Source: an uncultured Pelagibacteraceae bacterium
GTDB lineage: Bacteria; Pseudomonadota; Alphaproteobacteria; Pelagibacterales; Pelagibacteraceae
Length of the DNA stretch: 64,000 nucleotides
Direction of reading: 5' to 3'
Assembly (NCBI GenBank): GCA_902613755.1
Contig: CACMIH010000007.1
Coordinates: 1-64,000 of the forward strand
Both the position numbers and the translations under genes were made by a program. Position 1 is the stretch's first letter. Every line of letters starts with the position of its first letter. This document shows, one piece after another, positions 1 to 8,187 of the stretch. Under the pieces are notes generated by a model. That model had not been told where the DNA came from. It saw only the letters and a program-made list of their open reading frames with translations, and searched no databases.

Positions 1-454
1 TAAATTCATACAAGATATTTGCAACCTCTGTAAGAGTGTCGACCGCTTTAGCTGAGTAAAGCGTATCTCGAACAACAAACATTTTCTTACCAGTTCTTTT
101 AATTACTTTTAATTTTTCTAATTCTAAAACTTTTCTTCTAATACTTTCTTTTGGAACCCCTAGATCTTTTGAGATGTCTGAAATATTAATTTTATTAATT
201 TCGATTGGTTTATCCTTATAAAATGTGTCGTAGTTTATTTTTACCCCATTTTGTCTGAAATATATAAGGTCTTGATGTATCAAATATATAATGAGGACAA
301 ACTTATCTATGTCTTTGTAATGATCATAGGCTCTTACGAACCAGTTGCTTGTTAAAGTGAAATAAGAGGGTGCCAGTGCGGCAAAATTATCTTGAATTAC
401 TTTATTGATTATCTTCTCGTCAATATGTTCAGAAATACTTGGTATAGTGTTCAT
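1..454 (-). CDS. partial winged-helix/HTH transcriptional regulator
   Basis: An open frame runs leftwards from an ATG at 454 and leaves the window without a stop, so only the first 151 residues are visible. Residues about 90-122 (ISDISKDLGVPKESIRRKVLELEKL split across two helices, then VIKRTGKKMF) read as a winged helix-turn-helix: two helices with the SxxDLGVPxxSIRRxVxxLE pattern, followed by a basic wing. The N-terminal 80 residues are helical and aromatic-rich with no recognisable ligand domain. The regulator type (GntR- or Crp-like wing) cannot be fixed from this fragment. Its upstream region is shared with the divergent small membrane gene at 572. The HTH is seen directly; the regulatory target is unknown. 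Confidence 0.6.
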   Translation of the reverse strand, partial: MNTIPSISEHIDEKIINKVIQDNFAALAPSYFTLTSNWFVRAYDHYKDIDKFVLIIYLIHQDLIYFRQNGVKINYDTFYKDKPIEINKINISDISKDLGVPKESIRRKVLELEKLKVIKRTGKKMFVVRDTLYSAKAVDTLTEVANILYEF

Positions 455-492
455 ATTTTTAAAAAAAAACCCAATATGAACAAAAGCAATAT

Positions 493-520
493 TAGAGTCA
501 ACCCATTCTGGACAACTCTA
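493..520. promoter_or_regulatory. inverted repeat in divergent promoter region
   Basis: TAGAGT (493-498) is mirrored by ACTCTA (515-520) around a 16-base centre. It lies between the divergent regulator (start 454) and the small membrane gene (start 572). It could be an operator for the regulator or chance symmetry. On the minus strand a TTGACT about 16-17 bases from a weak CATATT could be the regulator's promoter. Confidence 0.25.
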
Positions 521-571
521 GTATGTAAAATATGAGATAATAATGATTAAATTATAATTTATAAATGAAAT

Positions 572-769
572 ATGAGTACAGAAAGCTTACATAGAACATC
601 CGAGATTGTAGAGACCCCCTCTCAATATGTTGAAACTCCAAAAAGAGTTAACGTGGATGTTCTAAAGCAAAGACTTCTAGAAGAAAAGAAGAAAGAAAAA
701 GTTAAACGAACAATAATTTTATCATCTGTTATCGTTTCTTTGGGTGCTCTAACGATGTTAACTTATTAA
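572..769 (+). CDS. small single-pass membrane protein, family shared with 11697-11906
   Basis: This 65-residue protein has a polar N-terminus, a charged amphipathic stretch (NVDVLKQRLLEEKKKEKVKR, about residues 27-46) and one C-terminal hydrophobic segment (about 47-65), predicting an N-in tail-anchored topology. The 69-residue product at 11697-11906 has the same layout and an alignable core (NV-[DN]-[VI]-L--R, Lys/Arg-rich linker, then IIx-S-I--SL), so the two look paralogous. No function is recognised. Its last 12 bases overlap the 3' end of the convergent dehydrogenase gene. The ATG at 572 is the only sensible start. Confidence 0.55.
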   Translation: MSTESLHRTSEIVETPSQYVETPKRVNVDVLKQRLLEEKKKEKVKRTIILSSVIVSLGALTMLTY

Positions 770-1762
770 GGTTTCCAAATCTTTCTTTATTACATCCGGT
801 ATAGAAATTTCTTTTTTTGAGTTATTTTTATACCGGGCATATTTATTTTGTCCTGGATACATTATTTCCTTAACACCTTTTATCTTTGGAAGTTTTTTTA
901 TTGTTTTAATATTTTCTTTAATTCGTTGGTTATAATTTTTCTGAAATAAATTTGCCTTAAAAGTTATAAATAAATGTCCAATATTTTGAGGACCAGAAAA
1001 ATCATCAAAAGGATCTTTAACTCTTCCTGCATGATTTCCTCCAGTTAAAACTCCACTTAATATATCTACCATCCAAGCAAGTCCCGATCCTCTAAAGCCT
1101 GCAATTGGTAATTGAACTCCAGCTAATGCTTTTTTAGCATCTGTAGTTGGTTTGCCAAATTTATCTAAAGCAACTCCCGCAGGAATTGATTGATTGTTTC
1201 TTGCCGCAACTCTTATTTTTCCTCTATTAATCATTGAGATTGATGTATCTAAAATAAATGGAATTTTAGAACCAGTAGGGGATCCAAAACAAATTGGATT
1301 TGTTCCAAATAAAGTTTTTAAAGCACCATGAGGAGCAACTGCAGGTGGAGCATTTGTGTAGATCATTGTAATTAAATTTTTCTTTACTGCTTGTTCTGCG
1401 TAATAACCTGATAAACCATAGTGACCACTATTTTTTACAGCTACCATTCCAATACCAGTTTTTTGTGCATTTTTAATTGCAGTTTTAATTCCTAGATCAG
1501 CAGCAACAAAACCAATACTATTATTTGCATCAATGTGAGAAATAGAAGAAGAAATTTTTTTAATTTTAATTTTTGGTTTTGGATTAATTACTTTTTTAGA
1601 AATTCGATCACAGTACATCTTAAGTCTAGATAAACCATGTCCATAAGCACCAACTAATTCTGCATTAATCAATGCATTAGTAGAAATTAAAGCATGACTT
1701 TTACTTAGACCAAATTTTTGGAATATTTTAATGACTTGTTTTTTTAATATTGGGGTCTTCAT
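758..1762 (-). CDS. Ldh_2 family malate/L-lactate/sulfolactate-type dehydrogenase
   Basis: This 334-residue protein has the hallmarks of the non-Rossmann malate/L-lactate dehydrogenase family (Ldh_2): GAYGHGLSR near the N-terminus, GMVAVKNSGHYGLSGYYAEQA with the conserved His, GTNPICFGSP, LDTS and a C-terminal GFRGSGLAWMVDILSG segment. Family members reduce 2-oxo acids or cyclic imines with NAD(P)H; (R)-sulfolactate dehydrogenase ComC belongs here too. The gene lies 16 bases downstream of the TauC-like permease on the same strand, so it is probably the last gene of the taurine operon. A sulfonate substrate is therefore an inference, and malate, ureidoglycolate or imine reductase activity is equally allowed. 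Length is normal for the family. Confidence 0.8.
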   Translation of the reverse strand: MKTPILKKQVIKIFQKFGLSKSHALISTNALINAELVGAYGHGLSRLKMYCDRISKKVINPKPKIKIKKISSSISHIDANNSIGFVAADLGIKTAIKNAQKTGIGMVAVKNSGHYGLSGYYAEQAVKKNLITMIYTNAPPAVAPHGALKTLFGTNPICFGSPTGSKIPFILDTSISMINRGKIRVAARNNQSIPAGVALDKFGKPTTDAKKALAGVQLPIAGFRGSGLAWMVDILSGVLTGGNHAGRVKDPFDDFSGPQNIGHLFITFKANLFQKNYNQRIKENIKTIKKLPKIKGVKEIMYPGQNKYARYKNNSKKEISIPDVIKKDLETLIS

Positions 1763-1778
1763 TTTATCCCCTTAACAT

Positions 1779-3704
1779 TTATCCTTTTCCACGCCAAGGA
1801 ATAGTTTTATCTATTATTTTTCTTAATGTAATATCAAATAAAAGACCTAGTAGACCCATAATAATTATCGTTATCCAAATAACTTCCCACTGGAAGTATT
1901 TTTTCGCAACGTTTTCAACAAAACCAATACCTGTTGTACCTGCTAAAAACTCTGCAGCAACAAGCGTTCCCCAACACATACCAACAGCCACTCTAATTCC
2001 TGTGAGAATTTCAGGAAGTGAATTTGGGAAAATTACATGTCTTAAAATTTGTTTTTTAGTAGCCCCTAATGAGTGTGCTGCATGGATTTTTGATAGTTGT
2101 GTTCCTGAAGCACCAGCTCTTGCTGAAATAATCATTATCGATAAAGAGACCATAAATAACAAAAATATTTTTCCTGAATTATCAATACCAAGTACAGAAA
2201 TAATTAATGGAGCCCAAGCAAGTGGAGGTACAGGTCTATAAAGTTCAATTAATGGATCAAAGAAACCTCTTGCAAATCTATTTAAACCCATAAATAATCC
2301 TAATGGCACTCCTATAATAATTCCAAACATTAATCCTAAAAATACCCTCATAAAAGAGTCCCAAATATGTCCGTACGGAACTGGAACTTTTAGTAATTTA
2401 AAGTCACCTGTTACAACCTTTAAAACATTGCTTTTAAAATTATCTTTAACTATCCCTTCTTTTGTATGAACTGGATATTCACCAGGCAATATATCTGCTA
2501 TCCAATCTGGTAAAAAGAAGCCTATCATTTTACTGACATCAACCATTTCAATCCATAAAAGAGGAACATTTTTATATCCAACACTTGGTTTTGATAACAA
2601 AACAAACTTATTAAAAGTGTCAGATGGTTTTGGCAACCATCTCCCTGAACCTTGTTCTGAACAAGTTGCTCCACTAGCTACAATTGTTCCTGAAGGAAAC
2701 AAAAGGATATCAATTAATCTTAGTCCACCTTGTTCTTTATTTTGTAAATCATCAAATTCTAAGATTGCTTCTTGCATTTCGTTTAATGCATTAGGAGGAT
2801 AAATACTTGCAAATTCTATTCTTCTTGCAATTTTAACTATATTTTTTGCATAGTCAGATGCTAACTCTTCACTATCATTTAAACTTTTTCTATAAGCTTT
2901 AATATCATCTTTTAATTGTTTTATTGAACTTTTGAATAATGGATTGTGATTTCTTAATTTAAAAAACTTATCATTTATTAAACTTAGTTCTTTTGCCGCT
3001 GCATGAAATTTTAAACCTTTAATAGTCTGAGGAGCAGTTGGTATCTCAATAGTGTTTTCTATTGATCCACTTCCAGTGTCTATTGTGACAATTCCCCAAC
3101 CACCTTGTTCATTAATAAGTTTTTGTCTTTCATTTTTCTGAGCATCTGTTTCAAAAGGATAATTTTTCTTTTGAAAATTAATACTGAGTTGCTTTATTTG
3201 CTCAGTCATTTCTTGAATTTTTATTTTGGTATCTATTTCTATTAATTCTTCACTAGTTAAGAATGGAATTAATTTAGAGGTTCTATCTATGTAACTTACT
3301 AGAATTGTTTTTTGCTGATCATTTAAATCTGGAGATTTATTTATTTCATTAGCAATTTTTTTAAGGTTTTTATTTTCAATTTTTATAATTGAAGTACTTT
3401 TGAATTCTCTTTCTTCAATAGGAAATTGATATTTTAAACCTAATAAAGACTCGTTGATTTTAGCAACTTGGCATAATTCATTTGCAGACTTAGGATAGAA
3501 ACCTTTTGCAATATCCCATGAATAATAAAGCCATAACATTAGAATTGCACTTGCTCCAACTATTACCCAATGCGTTCCACCTTTTGCTCTTTCTGGGTTA
3601 CCAAAAACCGCATCAACTTTTTCAGTTTTAATTAATCTTCTCCCATAAAGAATACATCCGATAATAGATACGATAATTAATATTGTTATAAATTGGGTTA
3701 ACAT
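1779..3704 (-). CDS. tauC: TauC/SsuC-type ABC permease with large N-terminal extension
   Basis: The C-terminal 200 residues (about 440-641) form a classical nitrate/sulfonate/taurine ABC permease: helices containing GVPLGLFMG, the PVPPLAWAPL segment, and an EAA-type loop (SLGATKKQILRHVIFPNSLPEILTGI, split here as two motifs). The protein is 641 residues, against roughly 250-280 for ordinary TauC. The extra N-terminal portion has two hydrophobic helices (about 5-20 and 47-64), then nearly 375 mostly charged residues with helical, coiled-coil-like stretches, predicted to be periplasmic. Its start overlaps the tauB stop in TAATG (3704). Substrate specificity for taurine is inferred from neighbours. 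The frame is intact, so this looks like a real fusion or insertion. Confidence 0.85.
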   Translation of the reverse strand: MLTQFITILIIVSIIGCILYGRRLIKTEKVDAVFGNPERAKGGTHWVIVGASAILMLWLYYSWDIAKGFYPKSANELCQVAKINESLLGLKYQFPIEEREFKSTSIIKIENKNLKKIANEINKSPDLNDQQKTILVSYIDRTSKLIPFLTSEELIEIDTKIKIQEMTEQIKQLSINFQKKNYPFETDAQKNERQKLINEQGGWGIVTIDTGSGSIENTIEIPTAPQTIKGLKFHAAAKELSLINDKFFKLRNHNPLFKSSIKQLKDDIKAYRKSLNDSEELASDYAKNIVKIARRIEFASIYPPNALNEMQEAILEFDDLQNKEQGGLRLIDILLFPSGTIVASGATCSEQGSGRWLPKPSDTFNKFVLLSKPSVGYKNVPLLWIEMVDVSKMIGFFLPDWIADILPGEYPVHTKEGIVKDNFKSNVLKVVTGDFKLLKVPVPYGHIWDSFMRVFLGLMFGIIIGVPLGLFMGLNRFARGFFDPLIELYRPVPPLAWAPLIISVLGIDNSGKIFLLFMVSLSIMIISARAGASGTQLSKIHAAHSLGATKKQILRHVIFPNSLPEILTGIRVAVGMCWGTLVAAEFLAGTTGIGFVENVAKKYFQWEVIWITIIIMGLLGLLFDITLRKIIDKTIPWRGKG

Positions 3705-4501
3705 TAATTATCTTTCCCCATAATTTCTTCTTCCATATTCCAAATCATGGATAAAATTTCTTCTCTTGTAGATGAAAACTCTTTATTTTTTTTAATTTCT
3801 CTTAAGTCTTGTGTAAGACCCATTTCAGCAAATGGAAGATTATACTCTTTATGTATACGCCCTGGTCTTGGCGCCATTACATATAATCTTTCTCCAAGTA
3901 ACAATGCTTCTTCAACAGAGTGCGTAATTAAGATAATAGTTTTTCCTGTTTCTTTCCAAATCTTTAAAACTAATGATTGCATCTTTTCTCTTGTTAATGC
4001 ATCTAATGCACCTAAAGGTTCATCCATTAAAATTAGATCAGGATCATTTATTAAACATCTTGCAAGAGCAACTCTTTGCTGCATACCCCCAGACAATTGA
4101 TAAGTAGGAGTGTTACCAAATCCTTTTAAACCAACTATATCTAACCATTCCTCAACTTTATTAGCTGTAACTTCAGGATCTTCTTTTTTCATCCTAAGTC
4201 CAAAATTTACATTTTCAGCTACTGTTAACCATTCAAACAAAGCACCTTGTTGAAATACCATTCCTCTTTCAACACCTGGCCCATCAATTTCATTATTATT
4301 TAATGTAATTTTTCCTGAAGTAGGTCTTAAAAATCCAGCAGTAATATTTAGTAAAGTTGTTTTTCCACAACCAGAAGGACCAAGAACAGTAAGTAACTCT
4401 CCTTTTTTTAAAGTAAAACTTACATCCTTAAGCGCATGAACTGTTTCTCCTTTTGGAGTTTTAAAAATCATATTTAGATTTTGAGAAACAAGATCACTCA
4501 T
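3704..4501 (-). CDS. tauB: taurine/sulfonate ABC transporter ATP-binding protein
   Basis: This 265-residue ATPase has Walker A GPSGCGKTTLL, a Q-loop (GMVFQQGALFEW), signature YQLSGGMQQRVALARCL, Walker B LILMDEPLGALD and switch His (ILITHSVEEALLL). That places it in the nitrate/sulfonate/taurine importer group (TauB/SsuB) and energises uptake with the permease at 1779-3704 and the binding protein at 4587-5528. It lies between them, 85 bases after tauA and overlapping the permease by one base. The start at 4501 has a short AGGG Shine-Dalgarno that can be masked by pairing with an upstream strand (see the element at 4502-4564). Confidence 0.9.
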   Translation of the reverse strand: MSDLVSQNLNMIFKTPKGETVHALKDVSFTLKKGELLTVLGPSGCGKTTLLNITAGFLRPTSGKITLNNNEIDGPGVERGMVFQQGALFEWLTVAENVNFGLRMKKEDPEVTANKVEEWLDIVGLKGFGNTPTYQLSGGMQQRVALARCLINDPDLILMDEPLGALDALTREKMQSLVLKIWKETGKTIILITHSVEEALLLGERLYVMAPRPGRIHKEYNLPFAEMGLTQDLREIKKNKEFSSTREEILSMIWNMEEEIMGKDN

Positions 4502-4564
4502 AGTGCCCTTATATTTGAAATTTTTTAAAAAAAATAGGCACTAATTATTAAATCAGTGCCTATT
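4502..4564 (-). terminator. attenuator-like hairpin between tauA and tauB
   Basis: In the direction of transcription (minus), AATAGGCACT (4564-4555 complement) pairs perfectly over 10 bp with AGTGCCTATT (4542-4533 complement), and a run of T residues follows: a textbook intrinsic terminator shape. A third copy of GGGCACT sits immediately before the tauB ATG and could pair with the same AGTGCC strand, covering the AGGG ribosome-binding site. The likely effect is more TauA than TauBC. Confidence 0.65.
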
Positions 4565-4586
4565 AAAAAGTTTTAAACCTTTAAAA

Positions 4587-5528
4587 TTATAAAGGTAAGA
4601 AACTTGTATCTACGTTTCCTGTTGGAGTTCCCATTCCATCTAAGAAACCACTTAGATTACCATTCTCCATAGATTGTTTTGTTTCTTCTGCATTCAAGAA
4701 TTTAAATCCATCTAAAGTGTTTTTCATCTTTGACATTTCCATTCCAGACGCTTTAGCCATAGAATTCAAGTCACTTTTACCAGAATTATATCTTGCATTA
4801 GCTTCATGAGTAACTTCAACAAAAGTCCTTACCATACCTGGATTTTCATTCATAAACTTATTAGTTACAGAAGTAATATCTATACCAAGAATACCTGCAG
4901 CCTCAGCTTCTTCTTCTGAAATTAATCTAGAACCAACTTCTGTAGCTGCTTGAACTGAATTACCACCAAATAAACATGCCATCGAAACATCACCGCTAAT
5001 TAAAGCTGCAGTTCCATCTTCTGGGACCATATCAATAACATTTATTTTACTTGCATCAACACCAACAATTTCCATACTTTTAGCAAAAACATAATCAGCC
5101 ATAGTACCTAAAGGCACTGCAACTTTTTTACCTTCTAATTCAGAAGCGTTTGCTTTTGTAATTCCTGATGCATTTGACGTTACACAAGTTGTGTTACCCA
5201 TTCCATATTCCATAGCAACATCAATTAGTTTTATAGGTGCATTAGCTTTTACAGCATTGATAAATGGCGCTAACCCTTGAGAGTAAGAAATATCAATATC
5301 TCCTGCTAGCATAGCTTCTGTCATTTCCACACCAGTATTAAAACTTGTCCATTTAACTGGAACTCCTAGAGCTTTTGCGTAATTTTTTTTCATCATGTCT
5401 TCTAAATTTGGACTTGGCCACTCTAGAAAGTATGCAACTCTAACTTCATTTGCAGCTGAATTAGCAACTGAAATTGATAGGTTAAGTGCAAAAATAGATC
5501 CTAGAATAAAACTTAGTATTTTTTTCAT
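4587..5528 (-). CDS. tauA: taurine-type ABC transporter periplasmic binding protein
   Basis: This 313-residue protein starts with a Sec signal peptide (Lys-Lys, hydrophobic core, cleavage near VANSA at about 22-26). The mature part matches the nitrate/sulfonate/taurine binding fold: VAYFLEWPSPN, the MLAGDIDISYSQGLAPF ligand-loop region, and GKKVAVPLGTMADYVF in lobe 2. It would deliver substrate to the permease and ATPase encoded just downstream. Taurine as ligand is inferred from the adjacent aminotransferase and alanine dehydrogenase; other sulfonates or amines are possible. The gene is first in a minus-strand operon and shares its 183-base upstream region with the divergent aminotransferase. 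Confidence 0.88.
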   Translation of the reverse strand: MKKILSFILGSIFALNLSISVANSAANEVRVAYFLEWPSPNLEDMMKKNYAKALGVPVKWTSFNTGVEMTEAMLAGDIDISYSQGLAPFINAVKANAPIKLIDVAMEYGMGNTTCVTSNASGITKANASELEGKKVAVPLGTMADYVFAKSMEIVGVDASKINVIDMVPEDGTAALISGDVSMACLFGGNSVQAATEVGSRLISEEEAEAAGILGIDITSVTNKFMNENPGMVRTFVEVTHEANARYNSGKSDLNSMAKASGMEMSKMKNTLDGFKFLNAEETKQSMENGNLSGFLDGMGTPTGNVDTSFLPL

Positions 5529-5603
5529 TTATTCCCCTATGTTTAATTAATTAAATTCTGGATATTTAAATTCAAATTACGCCCGAAGTAAAACAAAAAA
5601 GAA

Positions 5604-5630
5604 AGTTTATACAATCTTTGGTTGTGTCAA
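5604..5630 (-). promoter_or_regulatory. candidate promoter of tauA operon
   Basis: A consensus TTGACA lies on the minus strand at 5630-5625. TAAACT at 5609-5604 gives a 15-base spacer and TATAAA at 5611-5606 a 13-base spacer, both shorter than the usual 17. The -35 box is convincing, the -10 less so. Placement about 75 bases before the tauA start is reasonable. Confidence 0.35.
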
Positions 5631-5711
5631 TAATGTGGTAGTTAATCCATTTATTTTAGTCTAAAGAGGTCTTAAGATTAAATTAAAAATATTTAATAGA
5701 AAGAAATTTTT

Positions 5712-7058
5712 ATGAGCACACAAAATAAAACAGCAATTCCAAATTCTTTAAATGAGCACTGGATGCCATTTACATCTAATAAAGATTTTAAAGAGAACCC
5801 AAGATTAATTGTTGAAGCAAAAGGTGTATATTTAAAAAACCATCAAGGACAAACTCAAATTGATGCAAGCTCAGGATTATTTTGCAATCCTTTAGGTCAT
5901 GGTAGAGAAGAAATTATAGAAGCAATAACAAATCAATTAAAAACTTTAGATTACTGTCAACCTTTTCAACAAGGTTTTGGTGGATCTTTTGATTTAGCTA
6001 CAAGAATTTCAAAACATACTCCAGGAAATTTAAATAGAATGTTTTATACTATTTGTGGTTCTACAGCTGTTGAAACCGCAATTAAAATTGCAATTGCTTA
6101 TCATAGAGCAAGAGGTGATAGCCAAAGATTTAGATTTGTTGGTAGAGAAAGAGGTTACCATGGAATGAATATTGGTGCGACTTCAGTTGGAGGCATGGTT
6201 AACAACGTAAAAACATTTGCAAGTGTTTTAATGCCTGGTGTTGTTCATATGAGACATACACATTTGCCAGAGCATAAATTTGTTAGTGGTCAACCAGAAA
6301 CAGGTGTTGAGTTAGCAGAAGATTTAGAGAGAATTTGCATGAATTTTGGGGCTGAAAATATTGCAGCTTGCATTGTTGAGCCTATTGCAGGATCGACTGG
6401 CACATTAGTTCCACCAAAGGGATACCTACAAAGATTAAGAGAAATTTGTGATAAACATGGAATACTATTAATTTTTGATGAAGTAATTACAGGTTGGGGA
6501 AGAACTGGATCTCCTTTTGCATCACAAGAGTATGGTGTAACACCAGATATGATGACAATGGCTAAAGCTACAACAAATGGAATTAGCCCACTGGGAGTTG
6601 TTGCATGTAAAGAAGATATTTATGACGCTATTGAAAAAAATGCTCCAAAAGGAACAATAGAATTATTTCATGGTTATACCTATTCTGGAATTCCAATTTC
6701 TGTAGCTGCTGGATTAGCTGTACAAGATATTATTGAAAAAGATGATATTTTTAACAGGGCTAAAAATTTAGCTCCTTATTTCCAAGAAGGTTTAATGTCT
6801 CTAAAAGATATAGATATTGTTGATAACATTAGAGGATATGGAATGATGGGTGGAATAGATATTGCAATGGATAAGAAACCAGGTGCTGCTGGATTTACTT
6901 GTTTTAAACATTGCTATGAAGCAGGAGTAAATTTCAAAGCTACCGGTGATTGTTTAATTATTGCTCCAATGTTTATTTGTGAAAAAAAACATATCGATGA
7001 GATCATTGAAAAATTACGAACTGGAATAACAAATTACGCAAAAAGCAAAAAGAATTAA
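5712..7058 (+). CDS. tpa: class III aminotransferase, probable taurine--pyruvate aminotransferase
   Basis: This 448-residue PLP enzyme of the omega-amino-acid:pyruvate group opens with the characteristic EHWMPFTSNKDFKENPR motif seen in beta-alanine/taurine:pyruvate transaminases. It has ICGSTAVETA, GYHGMN, FDEVITGWGRTG, and the PLP-binding lysine K285 in MAKATTNG. It would transfer the amino group of taurine to pyruvate, giving sulfoacetaldehyde and alanine. Divergence from a taurine-type importer and the alanine dehydrogenase starting 9 bases downstream support that role. Beta-alanine, GABA or hypotaurine cannot be excluded from sequence alone. Xsc or another sulfoacetaldehyde-consuming enzyme is not in the window. 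Confidence 0.8.
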   Translation: MSTQNKTAIPNSLNEHWMPFTSNKDFKENPRLIVEAKGVYLKNHQGQTQIDASSGLFCNPLGHGREEIIEAITNQLKTLDYCQPFQQGFGGSFDLATRISKHTPGNLNRMFYTICGSTAVETAIKIAIAYHRARGDSQRFRFVGRERGYHGMNIGATSVGGMVNNVKTFASVLMPGVVHMRHTHLPEHKFVSGQPETGVELAEDLERICMNFGAENIAACIVEPIAGSTGTLVPPKGYLQRLREICDKHGILLIFDEVITGWGRTGSPFASQEYGVTPDMMTMAKATTNGISPLGVVACKEDIYDAIEKNAPKGTIELFHGYTYSGIPISVAAGLAVQDIIEKDDIFNRAKNLAPYFQEGLMSLKDIDIVDNIRGYGMMGGIDIAMDKKPGAAGFTCFKHCYEAGVNFKATGDCLIIAPMFICEKKHIDEIIEKLRTGITNYAKSKKN

Positions 7059-7067
7059 TTTTCGTTT

Positions 7068-8186
7068 ATGAAAATTGGAGTTCCTAAGGAAATAAAACCA
7101 CAAGAAAATCGAATTGGTTTAACACCCGAAAGTGTTAAGACTTTGGTTTCAGAAGGCCACGAAGTATTGGTTGAAAATAACGGTGGATTTGAAGCTGGTT
7201 TTGAGAATGATCAATATTTAAAAGCTGGAGCAAAAATTGCAGATAGAGCAGCTGATATCTTCAGTGATGCTGAAATAATTGTCAAAGTTAAAGAACCTCT
7301 AAAAGTTGAAGTAGATATGATAAGAGAAAATCAAATTGTATATACATATTTACATTTAGCAGCAGCAAAAGAATTAACCGAAGGATTAATAAAATCTAAA
7401 AGTATTAATATTGCTTACGAAACAGTTACAGATGATAATGGAAGATTGCCATTACTTGCTCCAATGAGTGCTGTTGCAGGAAGAATGTCAGTACAAGCTG
7501 GAGCTCATTGTTTAGAAAAAAATCAAAAAGGTAGAGGAGTATTATTAGGAGGAGCACCAGGAGGTGAACCAGCCAATGTATTAATTCTGGGAGGTGGAGT
7601 AGTTGGAGAGAACGCAGCAACAATTGCAACTGGGATGCAAGCAAAAGTTCATATTGTTGATAAATCAGAAGCAAGATTAAAACAACTTGTAGAAATGTTT
7701 GGTGATAAAATTATACCTCAACAGAGCGATAAAGTTGATTTAAGTAAATTAGTTGCTGAGGCAGATCTTTTGGTCGGAGGTGTATTAATTCCAGGTGCAG
7801 AAGCACCAAAACTAATAACTAAAGATATGTTGAAATTAATGAAAAGAGGTTCAGTGATTGTTGATGTTGCAATTGATCAGGGTGGATGTGTAGAAACAAG
7901 TAAACCCACAACACATGTAGATCCAACTTATATAGTTGATGATGTAGTTCATTATTGTGTTGCGAATATGCCAGGTGGAGTTCCTAGAACTTCTACATTT
8001 GCATTAAATCAAGCAACTCTTCCTTATTTAGTAAAACTAGCAAATAAAGGTTACCAAAAAGCACTCAGCGAAGATAAAAACTTTTTAGCAGGGTTAAATG
8101 TTTATAAAGGTCAAGTAACTTACAAAGCAGTTGCTGATGTTTTTGGGTATGATTTTGTAGATCCCGGTAAAGCTTTAAAAAATTAG
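7068..8186 (+). CDS. ald: alanine dehydrogenase
   Basis: This 372-residue enzyme interconverts L-alanine and pyruvate plus ammonium with NAD. The N-terminus MKIGVPKEIKPQENRIGLTP is diagnostic, catalytic K75 (IVKVKEPL) and H96 (YTYLHLAAAK) fall exactly at the positions known for bacterial Ald, and the Rossmann motif VLILGGGVVGENAA is present. The gene follows the aminotransferase by 9 bases, so the pair regenerates pyruvate and releases ammonium from taurine nitrogen. Length and motifs are complete. It ends one base from the convergent galE stop. Confidence 0.95.
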   Translation: MKIGVPKEIKPQENRIGLTPESVKTLVSEGHEVLVENNGGFEAGFENDQYLKAGAKIADRAADIFSDAEIIVKVKEPLKVEVDMIRENQIVYTYLHLAAAKELTEGLIKSKSINIAYETVTDDNGRLPLLAPMSAVAGRMSVQAGAHCLEKNQKGRGVLLGGAPGGEPANVLILGGGVVGENAATIATGMQAKVHIVDKSEARLKQLVEMFGDKIIPQQSDKVDLSKLVAEADLLVGGVLIPGAEAPKLITKDMLKLMKRGSVIVDVAIDQGGCVETSKPTTHVDPTYIVDDVVHYCVANMPGGVPRTSTFALNQATLPYLVKLANKGYQKALSEDKNFLAGLNVYKGQVTYKAVADVFGYDFVDPGKALKN

Positions 8187-8187
8187 A

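Noticed and set aside
1750..2241. Open plus-strand frame of 163 codons antisense to the permease gene.
   Set aside because: It lies wholly within the TauC-like gene on the other strand, and its sequence lacks any family-like motif.
5529..5711. Riboswitch between tauA and the aminotransferase.
   Set aside because: No conserved aptamer-like stem or G/C-rich core is visible; only a -35-like TTGACA stands out.
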